Assembly: GCA_018268595.1 (NCBI GenBank)
Contig: JAFDWH010000021.1
Coordinates: 124,001 to 188,000, forward strand
Length of the DNA: 64,000 bases
Reading direction: 5' to 3'
Origin: Actinomycetota bacterium
Lineage (GTDB): Bacteria; Actinomycetota; Thermoleophilia; Solirubrobacterales; Solirubrobacteraceae
Under the pieces are notes generated by a model that was not told the DNA's origin, made no database searches, and worked only from the letters and a program-made list of their open reading frames with translations. Positions 23,867 through 33,106 of the stretch are shown here, piece by piece. The stretch's first letter is position 1. Each line of letters begins with the position of its first letter. A program made the position numbers and the translations under genes.

Positions 23867-26800
23867 TCACGCCACCGCCTGCTCCGCCCAGTCGCGGTGC
23901 AGGCGCGCGTAGGCGCCTCGGGCCTCGAGCAGCTCGTCGTGCGTGCCCTGCTCGACGATGCGCCCGCCGTCGAGCACGACGATCAGGCCGGCGTGGCGGA
24001 TCGTGGAGAGCCGGTGCGCGATCACGATCGCGGTGCGGCCGGCGAGCAGCCGTCGCAGGCCGTGCTCGATGCGCGCCTCGGTCTGGACGTCGACGTTCGA
24101 GGTCGCCTCGTCGAGCACGAGGATGCGCGGGTCGGCGATCAGCGCGCGCGCGAACGCGACGAGCTGGCGCTGCCCGGCCGAGAGCTGCACGCCGCGCTCG
24201 CCGACCTCCGTGTCGTAGCCGAGCGGCAGCGCCTCGACGAACGCGTCGGCGCCGACCGCCGCCGCGGCCGCCGCGACCTGCGCGCGACTCGCGCCCGGCC
24301 GCCCGAAGGCGATGTTCTCGGCGATCGTCCCGCTGAACAGGAAGCCCTCCTGCGGCACGATCCCCATCCGCTCGCGCAGCGACCGCGCCGCGACGTCGCG
24401 CAGGTCGTGCCCGTCCACGCGCACGACGCCCATTGTCGGGTCGTAGAAGCGTGCGACGAGCTTCGCGAGCGTCGACTTGCCGGCGCCGGTCTCGCCGACC
24501 AGCGCGACCGTCATGCCCGGCGGGACGTGCAGCGAGACGTCTCTCAGCGCCCAGGGACCGGCGTCGTCCTCGCCGTAGCGGAACGACACGTCCTCGAACG
24601 CCAGCTCGCCGCGCAGCTCGTCCAGCACGACCGCGCCGGGGCGGTCGACCAGCTCCGGCTCCTCGTCGAGCAGCTCGAAGATCTTGTCGAGCGCCGCCAT
24701 GCCGGACTGGTAGGTCGTGTAGAGCTGCGAGAGCTGCTGGATCGGGTCGAAGAACTGGTTCAGCGCGGCGATGAAGCCGAACACGATCCCCGCCTGCGTC
24801 TGGCCGTGGATCACCTCGAAGCCGCCGACGACGAGGAGCCCCACGGTCACGAGCGAGGACAGCAGCTCGACGCCGGGGAAGTACGCGGCGTTGAGGTAGA
24901 CGGTCGTCATGTTCGCGTCGCGGTTGGCCTGGTTGAGGTCCGCGAAGCGGCTGATGTGGCGCTGCTCCTGGCCGAACGAGCGCACCACCCGGATCCCCGA
25001 CAGCGTCTCCTGCAGGTAGCCGGTGATCGCGCCGATGCGCTCGCGCGTGCGGCGGAACGCGTCGGCGGAGGCGATCCGGAAGGCGAGCGCGGCGGCGGCC
25101 ATCACCGGGATTGCGAGCAGCGTGTAGAGCGCCAGCTCGGCGTCGAGCCGGAACAGGATCACGACGACGCCGACGAGCGTCAGCGTCGACTGCAGCAACG
25201 TGACGATCCCGTCGGAGACGAGCGAGTCGAGCGCCTCGACGTCGTTCGTGATGCGGCTGATCACGACGCCCGCGCGCACACGCGAGTAGAAGCCGAGCGA
25301 GAGCGACTGCAGGTGGCGGAACAGCTGCACGCGCAGGTCCTGCAGCGCGCGCTGCCCGACCCAGCCGGTCAGGTACGTCTGCGCGGAGGAGGCCGCCCAC
25401 GCGACGATCGCCGCAGCGACGAACACCAGCACGATCCGCGTCAGCGCGCCGGCGTCGTGCTGCTGGATCCCCTGGTCGATCGCCTTCGTCGCCAGCGGGA
25501 TCGGCGCGAGCGCGGCGCCGGTCGCGACGATCAGCGTCGCGAACATCAGTGCGACGCGCCCGCGATAGGGGCGCAGCAGCTCGATCAGCCCGCGCAGCTT
25601 GCGCCCGCGCCCGCCCGTCTGGCGCAGGCGGCGGCGCAGCTCGGCGAGGCGGTCCTGCTCGCGGCCGGCGGTCGTGCGGTCGCCGAGCGCGCCGGAGCCG
25701 AGCGCGGAGACGCCCTCGTCGGGGCGGCGCGCGGCGGGCATGGGGCGACCGTCCGCGGTGGCCAGCGCCGGCCGGCGGCGCGCGGGGACAGCGGGAGCGG
25801 GCACGGCCTCGACCGGCTTGCGCGTCAGGAACACCTGGTCCGGCAGGCCCTTCTCGACGATCTCGCGGTAGAGCCCGTCCTGCGCGAGCAGCTCGTCGTG
25901 CGTGCCCTGCGCGACGACCCGGCCGCCCTCCAGCACGACGATCTCGTCGGCCAGCGCGATCGTCGAGAGGCGGTGCGCGATCACGAACGTCGTGCGGCCC
26001 GCCATCACCTCCGCCAACGCCTGCTTGATCTCCTGCTCGGTCGAGGCGTCGACGGAGGAGGTCGCGTCGTCCAGCACGAGGATGCGCGGGTTCGCCAGCA
26101 GCGCCCGCGCGATCGCGATCCGCTGGCGCTGCCCGCCCGACAGCGTCAGCCCGCGCTCCCCGATCAGCGTCTCGTAGCCGTCCGGCAGCTCGCGCACGAA
26201 GCCGTCGGCGTGGGCGCGGCGCGCCGCCTCCTCGACCTCCTCGCGCGTCGCGTCGGGCCGTGCGTAGGCGATGTTGTCGTGGACGCTCGCGGAGAACAGG
26301 AACGGGTCGTCGGACACGATCGCGACCGCGCGCCGCAGCGCGTCCGGGTCGACCGAGCGCACGTCGGCGCCGTCGATCAGCACGGCGCCGTCGGTCACGT
26401 CGTAGAGGCGCGGCAGCAGCGAGACGAGCGAGGTCTTGCCCGAGCCGGTGCCGCCGACGAGCGCGACCGTCGTGCCCGCCGCGACCGTCAGGTCGACGTC
26501 CTGCAGCGCCGGGCGCACCTGGCCGTCGAACGTCAGCGACACGTCGCGCAGCTCCACGCGCCCGCGGCCGTCCGGCAGCGGCGTTGCGCCCGGCGGCGCG
26601 ACGATCCCCGGCTCGCGGTCGAGCAGCTGGAAGATGCGCGCGCCGGAGGCGGTCGCGCGCTGCGCGGCGCCGAGCATGTAGCCGAGCGTGCGCATCGGCC
26701 CGGTCAGCATCAGCACGTACCCGTAGAACGTGATGAAGACGGCGAGGTCGATCGAGCCGTCGATCGCGGCGTTGCCGCCGACGAGCAGGATGGCGGCGAG

Positions 26801-27556
26801 GCCGAGGTAGGGGAGGAAGCCGATCAGCGGCGCGTAGCGGGCTTGCAGCCGCGTCGTGTACATCGCCTGGTCGAAGACGCGGCCGGTCTGGTGGCGGAAG
26901 CGCTCGAGCTGCAGCTCCTCGCGCGCGAACGCCTTCACGACGCGCACGCCGGAGACGTTCTCCTCCGCGACCGCGGTCAGCTCGGCGATGCGCTGCTGCA
27001 CCTCCTGCATCGCGGGGCGCGAGCGGCGGCCGTAGCGGAACGCGACCAGCACGACGAAGGGGACTGGCGTCAGCGCGATCAGCGCCAGGACCGGCTGGAT
27101 GATGAACATCGCGACCGCCGCCAGCGCGAGCGTGAAGAACGACTGGCCGATGAAGATCAGCCCGTAGCCGAGGAAGAAGCGCACCGCCTGCAGGTCGACC
27201 GTCACGCGCGACATCAGCTGGCCCGTCTGCTGGCGGTCGAAGAAGCCCAGCTCGAGCGACTGCAGGTGTGCGTAGAGGCGCGCGCGCAGGTCGTACTCGA
27301 CCGCGAGCGAGACGCGCCCGGCGACGAGCCGGCGCCCGACCGACAGCCCGAGCCGCGCGACGCCGGCGGCCGCGACGAGCGCGGCGAACAGCAGCAGCCG
27401 CGAGCGCTCGCCGTGCGTGATCGCGCCGATCGCCTGGCCGGTCAGCCACGGGATCGTGACGCCGGCGCCCATCGCGGCGGCAGCGAACAGGAAGGAGACG
27501 ATCACGCCCCGGCGATAGGGGCGCAGGAAGCCGAGGAGGCGCGTGAACGTCCGCAT
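23867..27556 (-). CDS. fused heterodimeric-type ABC exporter (TMD-NBD-TMD-NBD)
   Basis: This 1229-aa single polypeptide contains two complete ABC exporter halves. Half 1 has six helices and an ATPase domain with Walker A GGTGSGKTS (about 366-375), signature LSGGQ, and Walker B LVLDDATSSVD, where the catalytic Glu is Asp. Half 2 has Walker A GETGAGKST (about 1018-1027), signature LSAGQ and an intact LVLDEATSNVD. One composite ATP site (Walker B of half 1 with the signature of half 2) is therefore degenerate, as in TM287/288 and BmrCD heterodimers. The linker (about 580-650) is Arg/Pro rich. The likely role is export of a lipid, peptide or drug. Such halves are usually separate genes, so the fusion is notable. 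It shares a promoter region with a small Cys protein. Confidence 0.95.
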   Translation of the reverse strand: MRTFTRLLGFLRPYRRGVIVSFLFAAAAMGAGVTIPWLTGQAIGAITHGERSRLLLFAALVAAAGVARLGLSVGRRLVAGRVSLAVEYDLRARLYAHLQSLELGFFDRQQTGQLMSRVTVDLQAVRFFLGYGLIFIGQSFFTLALAAVAMFIIQPVLALIALTPVPFVVLVAFRYGRRSRPAMQEVQQRIAELTAVAEENVSGVRVVKAFAREELQLERFRHQTGRVFDQAMYTTRLQARYAPLIGFLPYLGLAAILLVGGNAAIDGSIDLAVFITFYGYVLMLTGPMRTLGYMLGAAQRATASGARIFQLLDREPGIVAPPGATPLPDGRGRVELRDVSLTFDGQVRPALQDVDLTVAAGTTVALVGGTGSGKTSLVSLLPRLYDVTDGAVLIDGADVRSVDPDALRRAVAIVSDDPFLFSASVHDNIAYARPDATREEVEEAARRAHADGFVRELPDGYETLIGERGLTLSGGQRQRIAIARALLANPRILVLDDATSSVDASTEQEIKQALAEVMAGRTTFVIAHRLSTIALADEIVVLEGGRVVAQGTHDELLAQDGLYREIVEKGLPDQVFLTRKPVEAVPAPAVPARRRPALATADGRPMPAARRPDEGVSALGSGALGDRTTAGREQDRLAELRRRLRQTGGRGRKLRGLIELLRPYRGRVALMFATLIVATGAALAPIPLATKAIDQGIQQHDAGALTRIVLVFVAAAIVAWAASSAQTYLTGWVGQRALQDLRVQLFRHLQSLSLGFYSRVRAGVVISRITNDVEALDSLVSDGIVTLLQSTLTLVGVVVILFRLDAELALYTLLAIPVMAAAALAFRIASADAFRRTRERIGAITGYLQETLSGIRVVRSFGQEQRHISRFADLNQANRDANMTTVYLNAAYFPGVELLSSLVTVGLLVVGGFEVIHGQTQAGIVFGFIAALNQFFDPIQQLSQLYTTYQSGMAALDKIFELLDEEPELVDRPGAVVLDELRGELAFEDVSFRYGEDDAGPWALRDVSLHVPPGMTVALVGETGAGKSTLAKLVARFYDPTMGVVRVDGHDLRDVAARSLRERMGIVPQEGFLFSGTIAENIAFGRPGASRAQVAAAAAAVGADAFVEALPLGYDTEVGERGVQLSAGQRQLVAFARALIADPRILVLDEATSNVDVQTEARIEHGLRRLLAGRTAIVIAHRLSTIRHAGLIVVLDGGRIVEQGTHDELLEARGAYARLHRDWAEQAVA

Positions 27557-27565
27557 GCTTCAAAA

Positions 27566-27573
27566 AGTATAGT
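27566..27573. promoter_or_regulatory. bidirectional -10 element between the ABC exporter and a small Cys protein gene
   Basis: TATAGT on the plus strand (27568-27573) and TATACT on the minus strand (27571-27566) overlap. Each ends exactly 9 bases before the ATG of its gene (27583 and 27556). The whole gap is only 26 bp, AT-rich and without a Shine-Dalgarno sequence. One element appears to drive two divergent leaderless transcripts. Confidence 0.55.
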
Positions 27574-27582
27574 GGCGGGGTC

Positions 27583-27789
27583 ATGGCCGACTCGCCGCCG
27601 CCGCCCGCGCCACCGCCCGCCGGCCTCTGCAACGCCTGCGTCCACCAGCAGCTCGTGCCGAACCGCCGCGGCTCGGTCTTCTCGCTCTGCAGACGCGCGA
27701 AGAGCGACCCCTCGTTCCCCCGCTACCCGCGCATCCCGGTCATCGAGTGCCGCGGGTTCGAGGCGCGCGGGGCACGGCAGGCTCAGTAG
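27583..27789 (+). CDS. small conserved-looking four-cysteine protein
   Basis: This 68-aa protein has a Pro-rich N-terminus followed by CNAC (Cys16, Cys19), a segment RGSVFSLCRRA (Cys36) and YPRIPVIECRGFE (Cys56). The CX2C-X16-C-X19-C spacing could bind zinc or an iron-sulphur cluster. I recall similar short actinobacterial proteins of unknown function, but cannot name a family. It is transcribed divergently from the ABC exporter and overlaps by 7 bases the stop of the convergent NACHT gene. Confidence 0.8.
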   Translation: MADSPPPPAPPPAGLCNACVHQQLVPNRRGSVFSLCRRAKSDPSFPRYPRIPVIECRGFEARGARQAQ

Positions 27790-30659
27790 GTCAGCCGGAC
27801 CGAGCCGTCGAGCCAAGCCCGTACGAGTGCCCGGTCGTCCGGGCCGAACACGTCCACCGCGAGGTCTCCGCTCTGGTCAGGCCGCGACCAGGCGATCTGC
27901 TCGACGCGCTCGACCACCGTGTGCAGATCCTGCGACAGCAGCGGCGACGCCTCCATGAAGTCGCGCTCCATCGACTCCGCGAGCGTCGCCATCACGGCGA
28001 ACGCGACCAGGCGGGCATCGGCGTCCCATGCATCCGAGAGGGCGCGGTCGGCGTCCGCGTCGTCGTAGAGATGGTCCACCATCTCGCAGCCGATCTGGTC
28101 GACGCTCTCGCGTTCGGCCCACGGCGGCGCGGTCGCGCGCAGGATCGCGACCAGGTCGGTGACGACGGGGCGGAGCGTCCAGCGATCCGCGGGCTCGGTG
28201 GCGAGCTCGATGAACAGCTCAGAGATCAACGACGCGTTCGTCGCGCGGATGTAATGGCGGAAGCGGCGGGGGGCGAACACCGGCGCAAGGCCGAAGCGCT
28301 CCACGAGCTGCGCAACCGGCAGCATGCCCTCGAGGACCAGGTCGACCGCGATCCACGGGTCGGTGAGCGCGGCCTCCTGGAGGCGGGGAGCGAGCCGCGT
28401 GCGGAGCTCCAGCTGAGCCGCCGCCCAGTCCGCGTTCGCGCGTGCCGCGTCGTGCAGCGAATGCAACGCGAGATCGAGGGTCGCGACGTCGCCCGCCGCC
28501 GCAGCCAGCTCTTCGACGACGACCTCCCGGGCGACCACGCGGACCTCGGGGCCGACCCGCAGCACCAGGTCGAGCACGCCCGTCTCGAGCCCGTGCCCTG
28601 CCCGCACCAACGCGACCTCCTCTGCGACTGCTGCGGCGAGGATCCGCTTCGTCAGGCCGGGGGACGGCACGAGGAAGGACAGCGCATCGAGCACGAACAC
28701 ACGCACGTTCTGCCGCTGGGCTTCGTCGAGGGTCGCGTCGAGGAGGTGCTCGAGCAGCACGTCGGTCGAGTCCGCCACGCGCCGAGACTGCAGCTGAGCC
28801 GCAAGTTGCATGACGACGTACCACTCCCGCCGTGCGACATACGGGAGCATCGCCTGGGCGAGTCGCTCGGGCGTGGGATGGATGCTGGCGAGGTACGCGG
28901 CCGTGAAGTACTCGAGAAAGGTCTGGTGCGTGAACTGGAACAGCGGCTCGCCGCGTGCGTCGAAGCCGGTGTCGGTGAACACCCACGCGCGGCCCTTGCA
29001 GAAGTCGATGAACCCGATCGCCGCGGCACGCGCGTCGTCGGCATCGGCGAACCGCCGGCCGTGCAGGTACTCGGTCGTCTTCGCGACGAGCGCATCTCGC
29101 GTGACGCCGCTCTGGAGCGCGGGAGTGCTGAAGATCCAGTGTGCGAGGAACTGCATCGTCGGGCGCAGGTGCGACTCGAACGGGACCGCAGGCGAGATGC
29201 GGCGCTGGCGATCCCAGCGCTCGAACAGCATCACCGCGCACTTCTCGTAGACCTCGGACCGATTCGAGGGGATGTAGCTCTCCCCGCGGTAGAGGCTGCA
29301 CATGAGCCCGAGCATCAGCGGGTTCGAGCGCAGATCGGCGACGGTCCTGCTCTCGTGCAGGAACGTGCGGACGAGCGGGCTGTCCGCCGTCATCGGCTCC
29401 GAGTCGAGCGTGAACGCCTTCGTGACGTACTCGGTGACCTGTCGCTCGTCCAGCTCCTGAAGCGAGTAGGTCCCGAAGCGCCGGGCGTCCAGCGGCGCCT
29501 CGTCGTAGCCGATGCGCCGCGAGGTGACGAGGACCGGGGTGGCCGGAAAGAGGGTGACGAAGCTCTCGATGTCCGCGGCCACCTCCTGCCGGCGTGACGT
29601 CTCGAGCAGCTCGTCGAGTCCGTCGAACAGGACCACTGCGAGGCCGTTGCGCAGCAGGTACTCGAACGTTCCTCGCGGCGCGGCGGGCATCTGATACCGC
29701 GAGCTGGCGGTCTGCTCGATGTGCAGCAGAAGCGAGTGCCCGGGTCCCTTCTCCGCGCCGTACTCGCGCAGGATGACGCGGATCGCGATCGGCGGGAGCA
29801 ACGAGGCGTCGTCGGGGCGGGCGTCGCCGGAGAGGTCCCAGGCGATCTTTTTCGTGAGCGTCGTCTTGCCGCCGCCTGGGTCACCGAGGACGACGGTGCG
29901 GCGGAGATCGCCGAGGAAGCGCTCGTAGACGATCGGCGCCCACTTGACGCGATCCGTCGTCTCGGGCTGAAGATGCGGCGCGACGTAGATGTCGTCGATC
30001 GGACGACGCGCCTGTCCCTCCAGGTGCGGCGGCACTACGGTGCCCTCCCGCTGTGCGACCTGGACCCGATACTCCTCTGCATAGGCGTGGATCGCGTCGT
30101 GCGAAGGCAGGTCGGGACGTCTCAGGAGCGCGATCGAGCGCTGGAGGTTGTCGACCGCGTCGAGGAGCATGGTGTGCCGCCAGTGCGACAGCGCCTCGTG
30201 CGCAGCGACGTCCTCGGCGGCGATCGCCGCGTGCAGGGCGTTGCGCGCGGCGGCGAGGAGCGCCTCGTAGAGGCGCTCGGCCGATGCCGACACCTGGTCG
30301 AGCGGAAGCCCGGTCGCATGAGCGAGCGAGGACGCGAATCCGCTCCGCAGCGTCGCGAGCGCGGGCGGCGTCGGGCGGTCGGCGTAGAAGATGGGGACCA
30401 GCGCGTTCCGGCACTCCGGGCTGTGCAGGAACGCGCGCAACCGCTCGCCACCGTGCTCAGGGGAGATCGCCTCGACGTCCGCCAACAGCGCGACCGCGTC
30501 GTCGACTGCTCTGGCGATCACCGGATCCTCGCGCAGCGCGCTGTCGAGCGCAGATCCGCTGTGACTCGAACGCAGCGTGTGGATTGCGCTGCGCGCCGCC
30601 TCCAGGAGCGCTGTGACGATCAGCTCGGCGTAGACGCCGTCGAGAATCGGGTCGCCCAC
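27783..30659 (-). CDS. NACHT-domain STAND NTPase (bacterial NLR-like, candidate phage-defence protein)
   Basis: This is a 958-aa single-gene STAND protein. An alpha-helical N-terminal region of about 240 residues with no recognised effector fold precedes the NACHT ATPase. The P-loop is GDPGGGKTT (259-267), and Walker B VVLFDGLDEL (342-351) has the extra acidic residue typical of NACHT. PVLVTSRRIGY (sensor 1) follows, as does the NACHT-end motif FQFTHQTFLEYFTAAYL. About 350 C-terminal helical residues probably sense a ligand. Bacterial NACHT proteins (bNACHT) are known to block phage, with ligand binding triggering oligomerisation. Codon use is visibly less GC-biased than in neighbours, suggesting horizontal acquisition. 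No nuclease, TIR or protease motif is visible, so the effector mechanism is unknown. Confidence 0.9.
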   Translation of the reverse strand: MGDPILDGVYAELIVTALLEAARSAIHTLRSSHSGSALDSALREDPVIARAVDDAVALLADVEAISPEHGGERLRAFLHSPECRNALVPIFYADRPTPPALATLRSGFASSLAHATGLPLDQVSASAERLYEALLAAARNALHAAIAAEDVAAHEALSHWRHTMLLDAVDNLQRSIALLRRPDLPSHDAIHAYAEEYRVQVAQREGTVVPPHLEGQARRPIDDIYVAPHLQPETTDRVKWAPIVYERFLGDLRRTVVLGDPGGGKTTLTKKIAWDLSGDARPDDASLLPPIAIRVILREYGAEKGPGHSLLLHIEQTASSRYQMPAAPRGTFEYLLRNGLAVVLFDGLDELLETSRRQEVAADIESFVTLFPATPVLVTSRRIGYDEAPLDARRFGTYSLQELDERQVTEYVTKAFTLDSEPMTADSPLVRTFLHESRTVADLRSNPLMLGLMCSLYRGESYIPSNRSEVYEKCAVMLFERWDRQRRISPAVPFESHLRPTMQFLAHWIFSTPALQSGVTRDALVAKTTEYLHGRRFADADDARAAAIGFIDFCKGRAWVFTDTGFDARGEPLFQFTHQTFLEYFTAAYLASIHPTPERLAQAMLPYVARREWYVVMQLAAQLQSRRVADSTDVLLEHLLDATLDEAQRQNVRVFVLDALSFLVPSPGLTKRILAAAVAEEVALVRAGHGLETGVLDLVLRVGPEVRVVAREVVVEELAAAAGDVATLDLALHSLHDAARANADWAAAQLELRTRLAPRLQEAALTDPWIAVDLVLEGMLPVAQLVERFGLAPVFAPRRFRHYIRATNASLISELFIELATEPADRWTLRPVVTDLVAILRATAPPWAERESVDQIGCEMVDHLYDDADADRALSDAWDADARLVAFAVMATLAESMERDFMEASPLLSQDLHTVVERVEQIAWSRPDQSGDLAVDVFGPDDRALVRAWLDGSVRLTY

Positions 30660-30707
30660 GGCCGGATCGTATGACGGCGACCCTCGTGACGCGCCGGTCG
30701 CGGTTCG

Positions 30708-32183
30708 TCAACCGGCTCTGATCGCGGCGTACTTGACCGACAGGTACTCGTCGATGCCCTCGGCGCCGCCCTCGCGGCCGAAGCCGGACTGCTTGACGCC
30801 GCCGAACGGTGCGGCGGCGTTGGAGACGAGGCCCTGGTTGAGGCCGACCATGCCGGTCTCGAGGCGCTCGATCACGCGCAGCGCGCGATCGAGGTCGCGC
30901 GTGAAGACGTAGGCGACGAGCCCGTACTCCGTCTTGTTGGCTGCCGCGATCGCCTCGTCCTCGCGCTCGAAGGTGGCGATCGGGGCGACGGGGCCGAAGA
31001 TCTCCTCGCGCAGCAGGCGCGCCTCGCCGGGCACGTTCGCCAGCACCGTCGGGGCGTAGAAGTGGCCGCGGCCGTCCAGCTCGCGCCCGCCGACGACCGC
31101 CTGCGCGCCGCGCTCCAGCGCGTCCTCCACCAGCTCGCGCACCTTGCCGCGCTGGTCGTCGTCGATCAGCGGGCCGACCTGCACGCCGTCCTCGACGCCG
31201 CGCCCGACCTTCAGCGCGTCCATCCGCGCCGCGAGCTTCTCCGTGAACGCGTCGGCGACGGAGGCGTGGACGTGGAAGCGGTTGGCGGCCGTGCACGCCT
31301 CGCCGATGTTGCGCATCTTCGCGACCATCGCGCCGTCGACCGCGGCGTCGAGGTCGGCGTCCTCGAAGACGACGAAGGGGGCGTTGCCGCCCAGCTCCAT
31401 CGAGACGCGCAGCACGTGTCTCGACGCCTGCCCCATCAGCTGGCGTCCGACCTCGGTCGAGCCGGTGAAGGACAGCTTGCGCAGGCGCGGGTCGTCGATC
31501 AGCGGGCCGGTCGTGGCGCTCGCGGAGCTCGCCGTGAAGACGTTCAGCACGCCGTCGGGCAGGCCGCAGTCGTCGAGGATCTGCGCGAGCGCGAGCATCG
31601 ACAAAGGGGTCTGCTTGGCGGGCTTGACGACCATCGTGCAGCCGGCCGCGACCGCCGGGCCGATCTTGCGCGCACCCATCGCGAGCGGGAAGTTCCATGG
31701 CGTGATCAACAGGCACGGGCCGACCGGCTGGCGCATCGTCAGCATCCGCATGCCGCCGTTGGGCGCGGTCGCCCAGCGCCCCTCGATCCGCACCGCCTCC
31801 TCGGAGAACCAGCGCAGGAAGTCGGCCGCGTAGAGCACCTCCGCGCGCGACTCGGCGACCGGCTTGCCCATCTCGAGCGTCATCAGCAGCGCCAGCTCGT
31901 CCGCGCGGCCGACGACCGCCTCGTAGGCGCGCCGCAGGATCTCGCCGCGCTCGCGCGGGGCCGTGGCCGCCCACTCCGCCTGCGCGGCGCACGCGGCGTC
32001 GAGCGCCGCCATCGCGTCCTGCGGCGTCGCGTCCGCCACCTCGCACAGCGCCTCGCCGGTCGACGGGTCCTCGACCGCGAGCGTCGCGCCGCCGCTCGCG
32101 TCTCGCCACGCGCCGTCGACGAACAGCCCCTTCGGGACCTTCGCGACGACCTCCTGCTCCAGGCTGCTGCCGATCGTGCTCAT
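30708..32183 (-). CDS. gabD: NAD(P)-dependent succinate-semialdehyde dehydrogenase family enzyme
   Basis: This 491-aa aldehyde dehydrogenase oxidises an aldehyde, probably succinate semialdehyde, to the acid. The start is ATG 32183 preceded by GGAG; the open frame upstream has no family similarity. Catalytic Cys297 lies in GEACTAANR and the general base Glu263 in MELGGNAPF. The cofactor regions TPWNFPLA, KPAKQTPLS and FTGSTEVGRQL are intact, and NQGLVSNAAAPFGGVKQSG near the C-terminus fits the GabD/SSADH branch. No GABA transaminase is adjacent, so the specific substrate is inferred from family similarity only. Confidence 0.92.
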   Translation of the reverse strand: MSTIGSSLEQEVVAKVPKGLFVDGAWRDASGGATLAVEDPSTGEALCEVADATPQDAMAALDAACAAQAEWAATAPRERGEILRRAYEAVVGRADELALLMTLEMGKPVAESRAEVLYAADFLRWFSEEAVRIEGRWATAPNGGMRMLTMRQPVGPCLLITPWNFPLAMGARKIGPAVAAGCTMVVKPAKQTPLSMLALAQILDDCGLPDGVLNVFTASSASATTGPLIDDPRLRKLSFTGSTEVGRQLMGQASRHVLRVSMELGGNAPFVVFEDADLDAAVDGAMVAKMRNIGEACTAANRFHVHASVADAFTEKLAARMDALKVGRGVEDGVQVGPLIDDDQRGKVRELVEDALERGAQAVVGGRELDGRGHFYAPTVLANVPGEARLLREEIFGPVAPIATFEREDEAIAAANKTEYGLVAYVFTRDLDRALRVIERLETGMVGLNQGLVSNAAAPFGGVKQSGFGREGGAEGIDEYLSVKYAAIRAG

Positions 32184-32309
32184 CGGGGACTCCGGGGCTC
32201 GGGGGCGCTCTGCTGTTCGTGGTGTGCCCGTTCTCCCGCAAGGGATTCCAGCACGACACGACACGGCTGGACGGTAGGGTCGCCGCAAGCAACCCCATCG
32301 GAGGTAGAG

Positions 32310-33038
32310 ATGCAAGCGGTACTGGCGCGTCTGTCGTATGCGAACGTCATGTCGACGATCGCCGTCTTCGTCGTCCTGGGCGGTGGCGCGTACGCGGCCA
32401 CGGCGCTTCCGCGCAACAGCGTCGGCTCGGCGCAGATCAAGCGCAGCGCGGTGACGAAGTCGAAGATCGCGCGCAACGCGGTGGTCGGCTCGAAGGTCAA
32501 GAACGACAGCCTCACGGGAGCCGACGTGGTGGAGAGCACGCTCGGCAAGGTGCCGCAGGCGGCCGCGGCGGACAACGCGACGCACGCCGGCTCGGCGGAC
32601 TCCGCGACGCACGCCACCTCGGCCGACACGGCGGCGAACAGCGGCAAGCTCGGCGGCGTGGCGGCCGACGGCTTCCGGCGGACGGTCGCGCAGTCGGGCG
32701 AGACGCTCGCCGGCGCGTTCTCGGTCCGCTACCCGGCGAACGCCACGTTCGTCGTCGCCAGCGACTCGTTCCCCGTCCCGTTGCCGGTGGGGACGCCGAC
32801 TCCGACGTACCACTACGTCGCCGGCTCGAGCGACGGGACGTGTCCGGGGATCGGCCAGGCTCCGGCCGGCGTGCTCTGCCTCTATGGCTACAACACGTTC
32901 AACCTGCACTTCAGCAACATCTCGGGCGGCGCGGAGAGCGCCCCGCAGGATCGCTACGGCTGGTCGTTCGACGCGAACGCCGACACGGCCTCCTCCGGCG
33001 GTTACATCATCGGCAGCTGGGCCTACCGCGTGCCCTAG
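32310..33038 (+). CDS. exported Ala/Ser-repeat protein, Thermoleophilia-type family (copy 2)
   Basis: This 242-aa protein starts at ATG 32310 with GGAGG 6 bases upstream. It begins LSYANVMSTIAVFVVLGGG, a signal-anchor of a family common in this lineage, followed by PRNSVGSAQIKRSAV and short repeats (NATHAGSADSATHATSADTA) that resemble those of the protein at 18848. The C-terminal domain (about 120-242) is beta-rich with Cys in GTCPG and GVLCLYG, probably a disulphide-linked sandwich. It is likely exported and membrane-anchored; function unknown. A strong hairpin follows. Confidence 0.85.
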   Translation: MQAVLARLSYANVMSTIAVFVVLGGGAYAATALPRNSVGSAQIKRSAVTKSKIARNAVVGSKVKNDSLTGADVVESTLGKVPQAAAADNATHAGSADSATHATSADTAANSGKLGGVAADGFRRTVAQSGETLAGAFSVRYPANATFVVASDSFPVPLPVGTPTPTYHYVAGSSDGTCPGIGQAPAGVLCLYGYNTFNLHFSNISGGAESAPQDRYGWSFDANADTASSGGYIIGSWAYRVP

Positions 33039-33053
33039 CGGTCGGCGATCCGT

Positions 33054-33086
33054 GCGGGAGGGCCGGCGCGGTGCCGGCCCTCCCGC
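33054..33086. terminator. bidirectional hairpin terminator between convergent genes
   Basis: A perfect 14-bp stem GCGGGAGGGCCGGC / GCCGGCCCTCCCGC closes a GCGGT loop, midway between the convergent stops at 33038 and 33107. Confidence 0.8.
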
Positions 33087-33106
33087 CGGTGCTGCTCAGG
33101 GCGTCA

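Noticed and set aside
24433-27958. Very long plus-strand frames (up to 1443 aa) opposite the ABC exporter
   Set aside because: Their near-periodic RDR/ERDQ composition mirrors the two homologous halves of the exporter on the other strand.
27783-32183. A genomic island bounded by repeats around the NACHT gene
   Set aside because: No flanking direct repeats, integrase or tRNA were found at the edges; only codon use hints at transfer.
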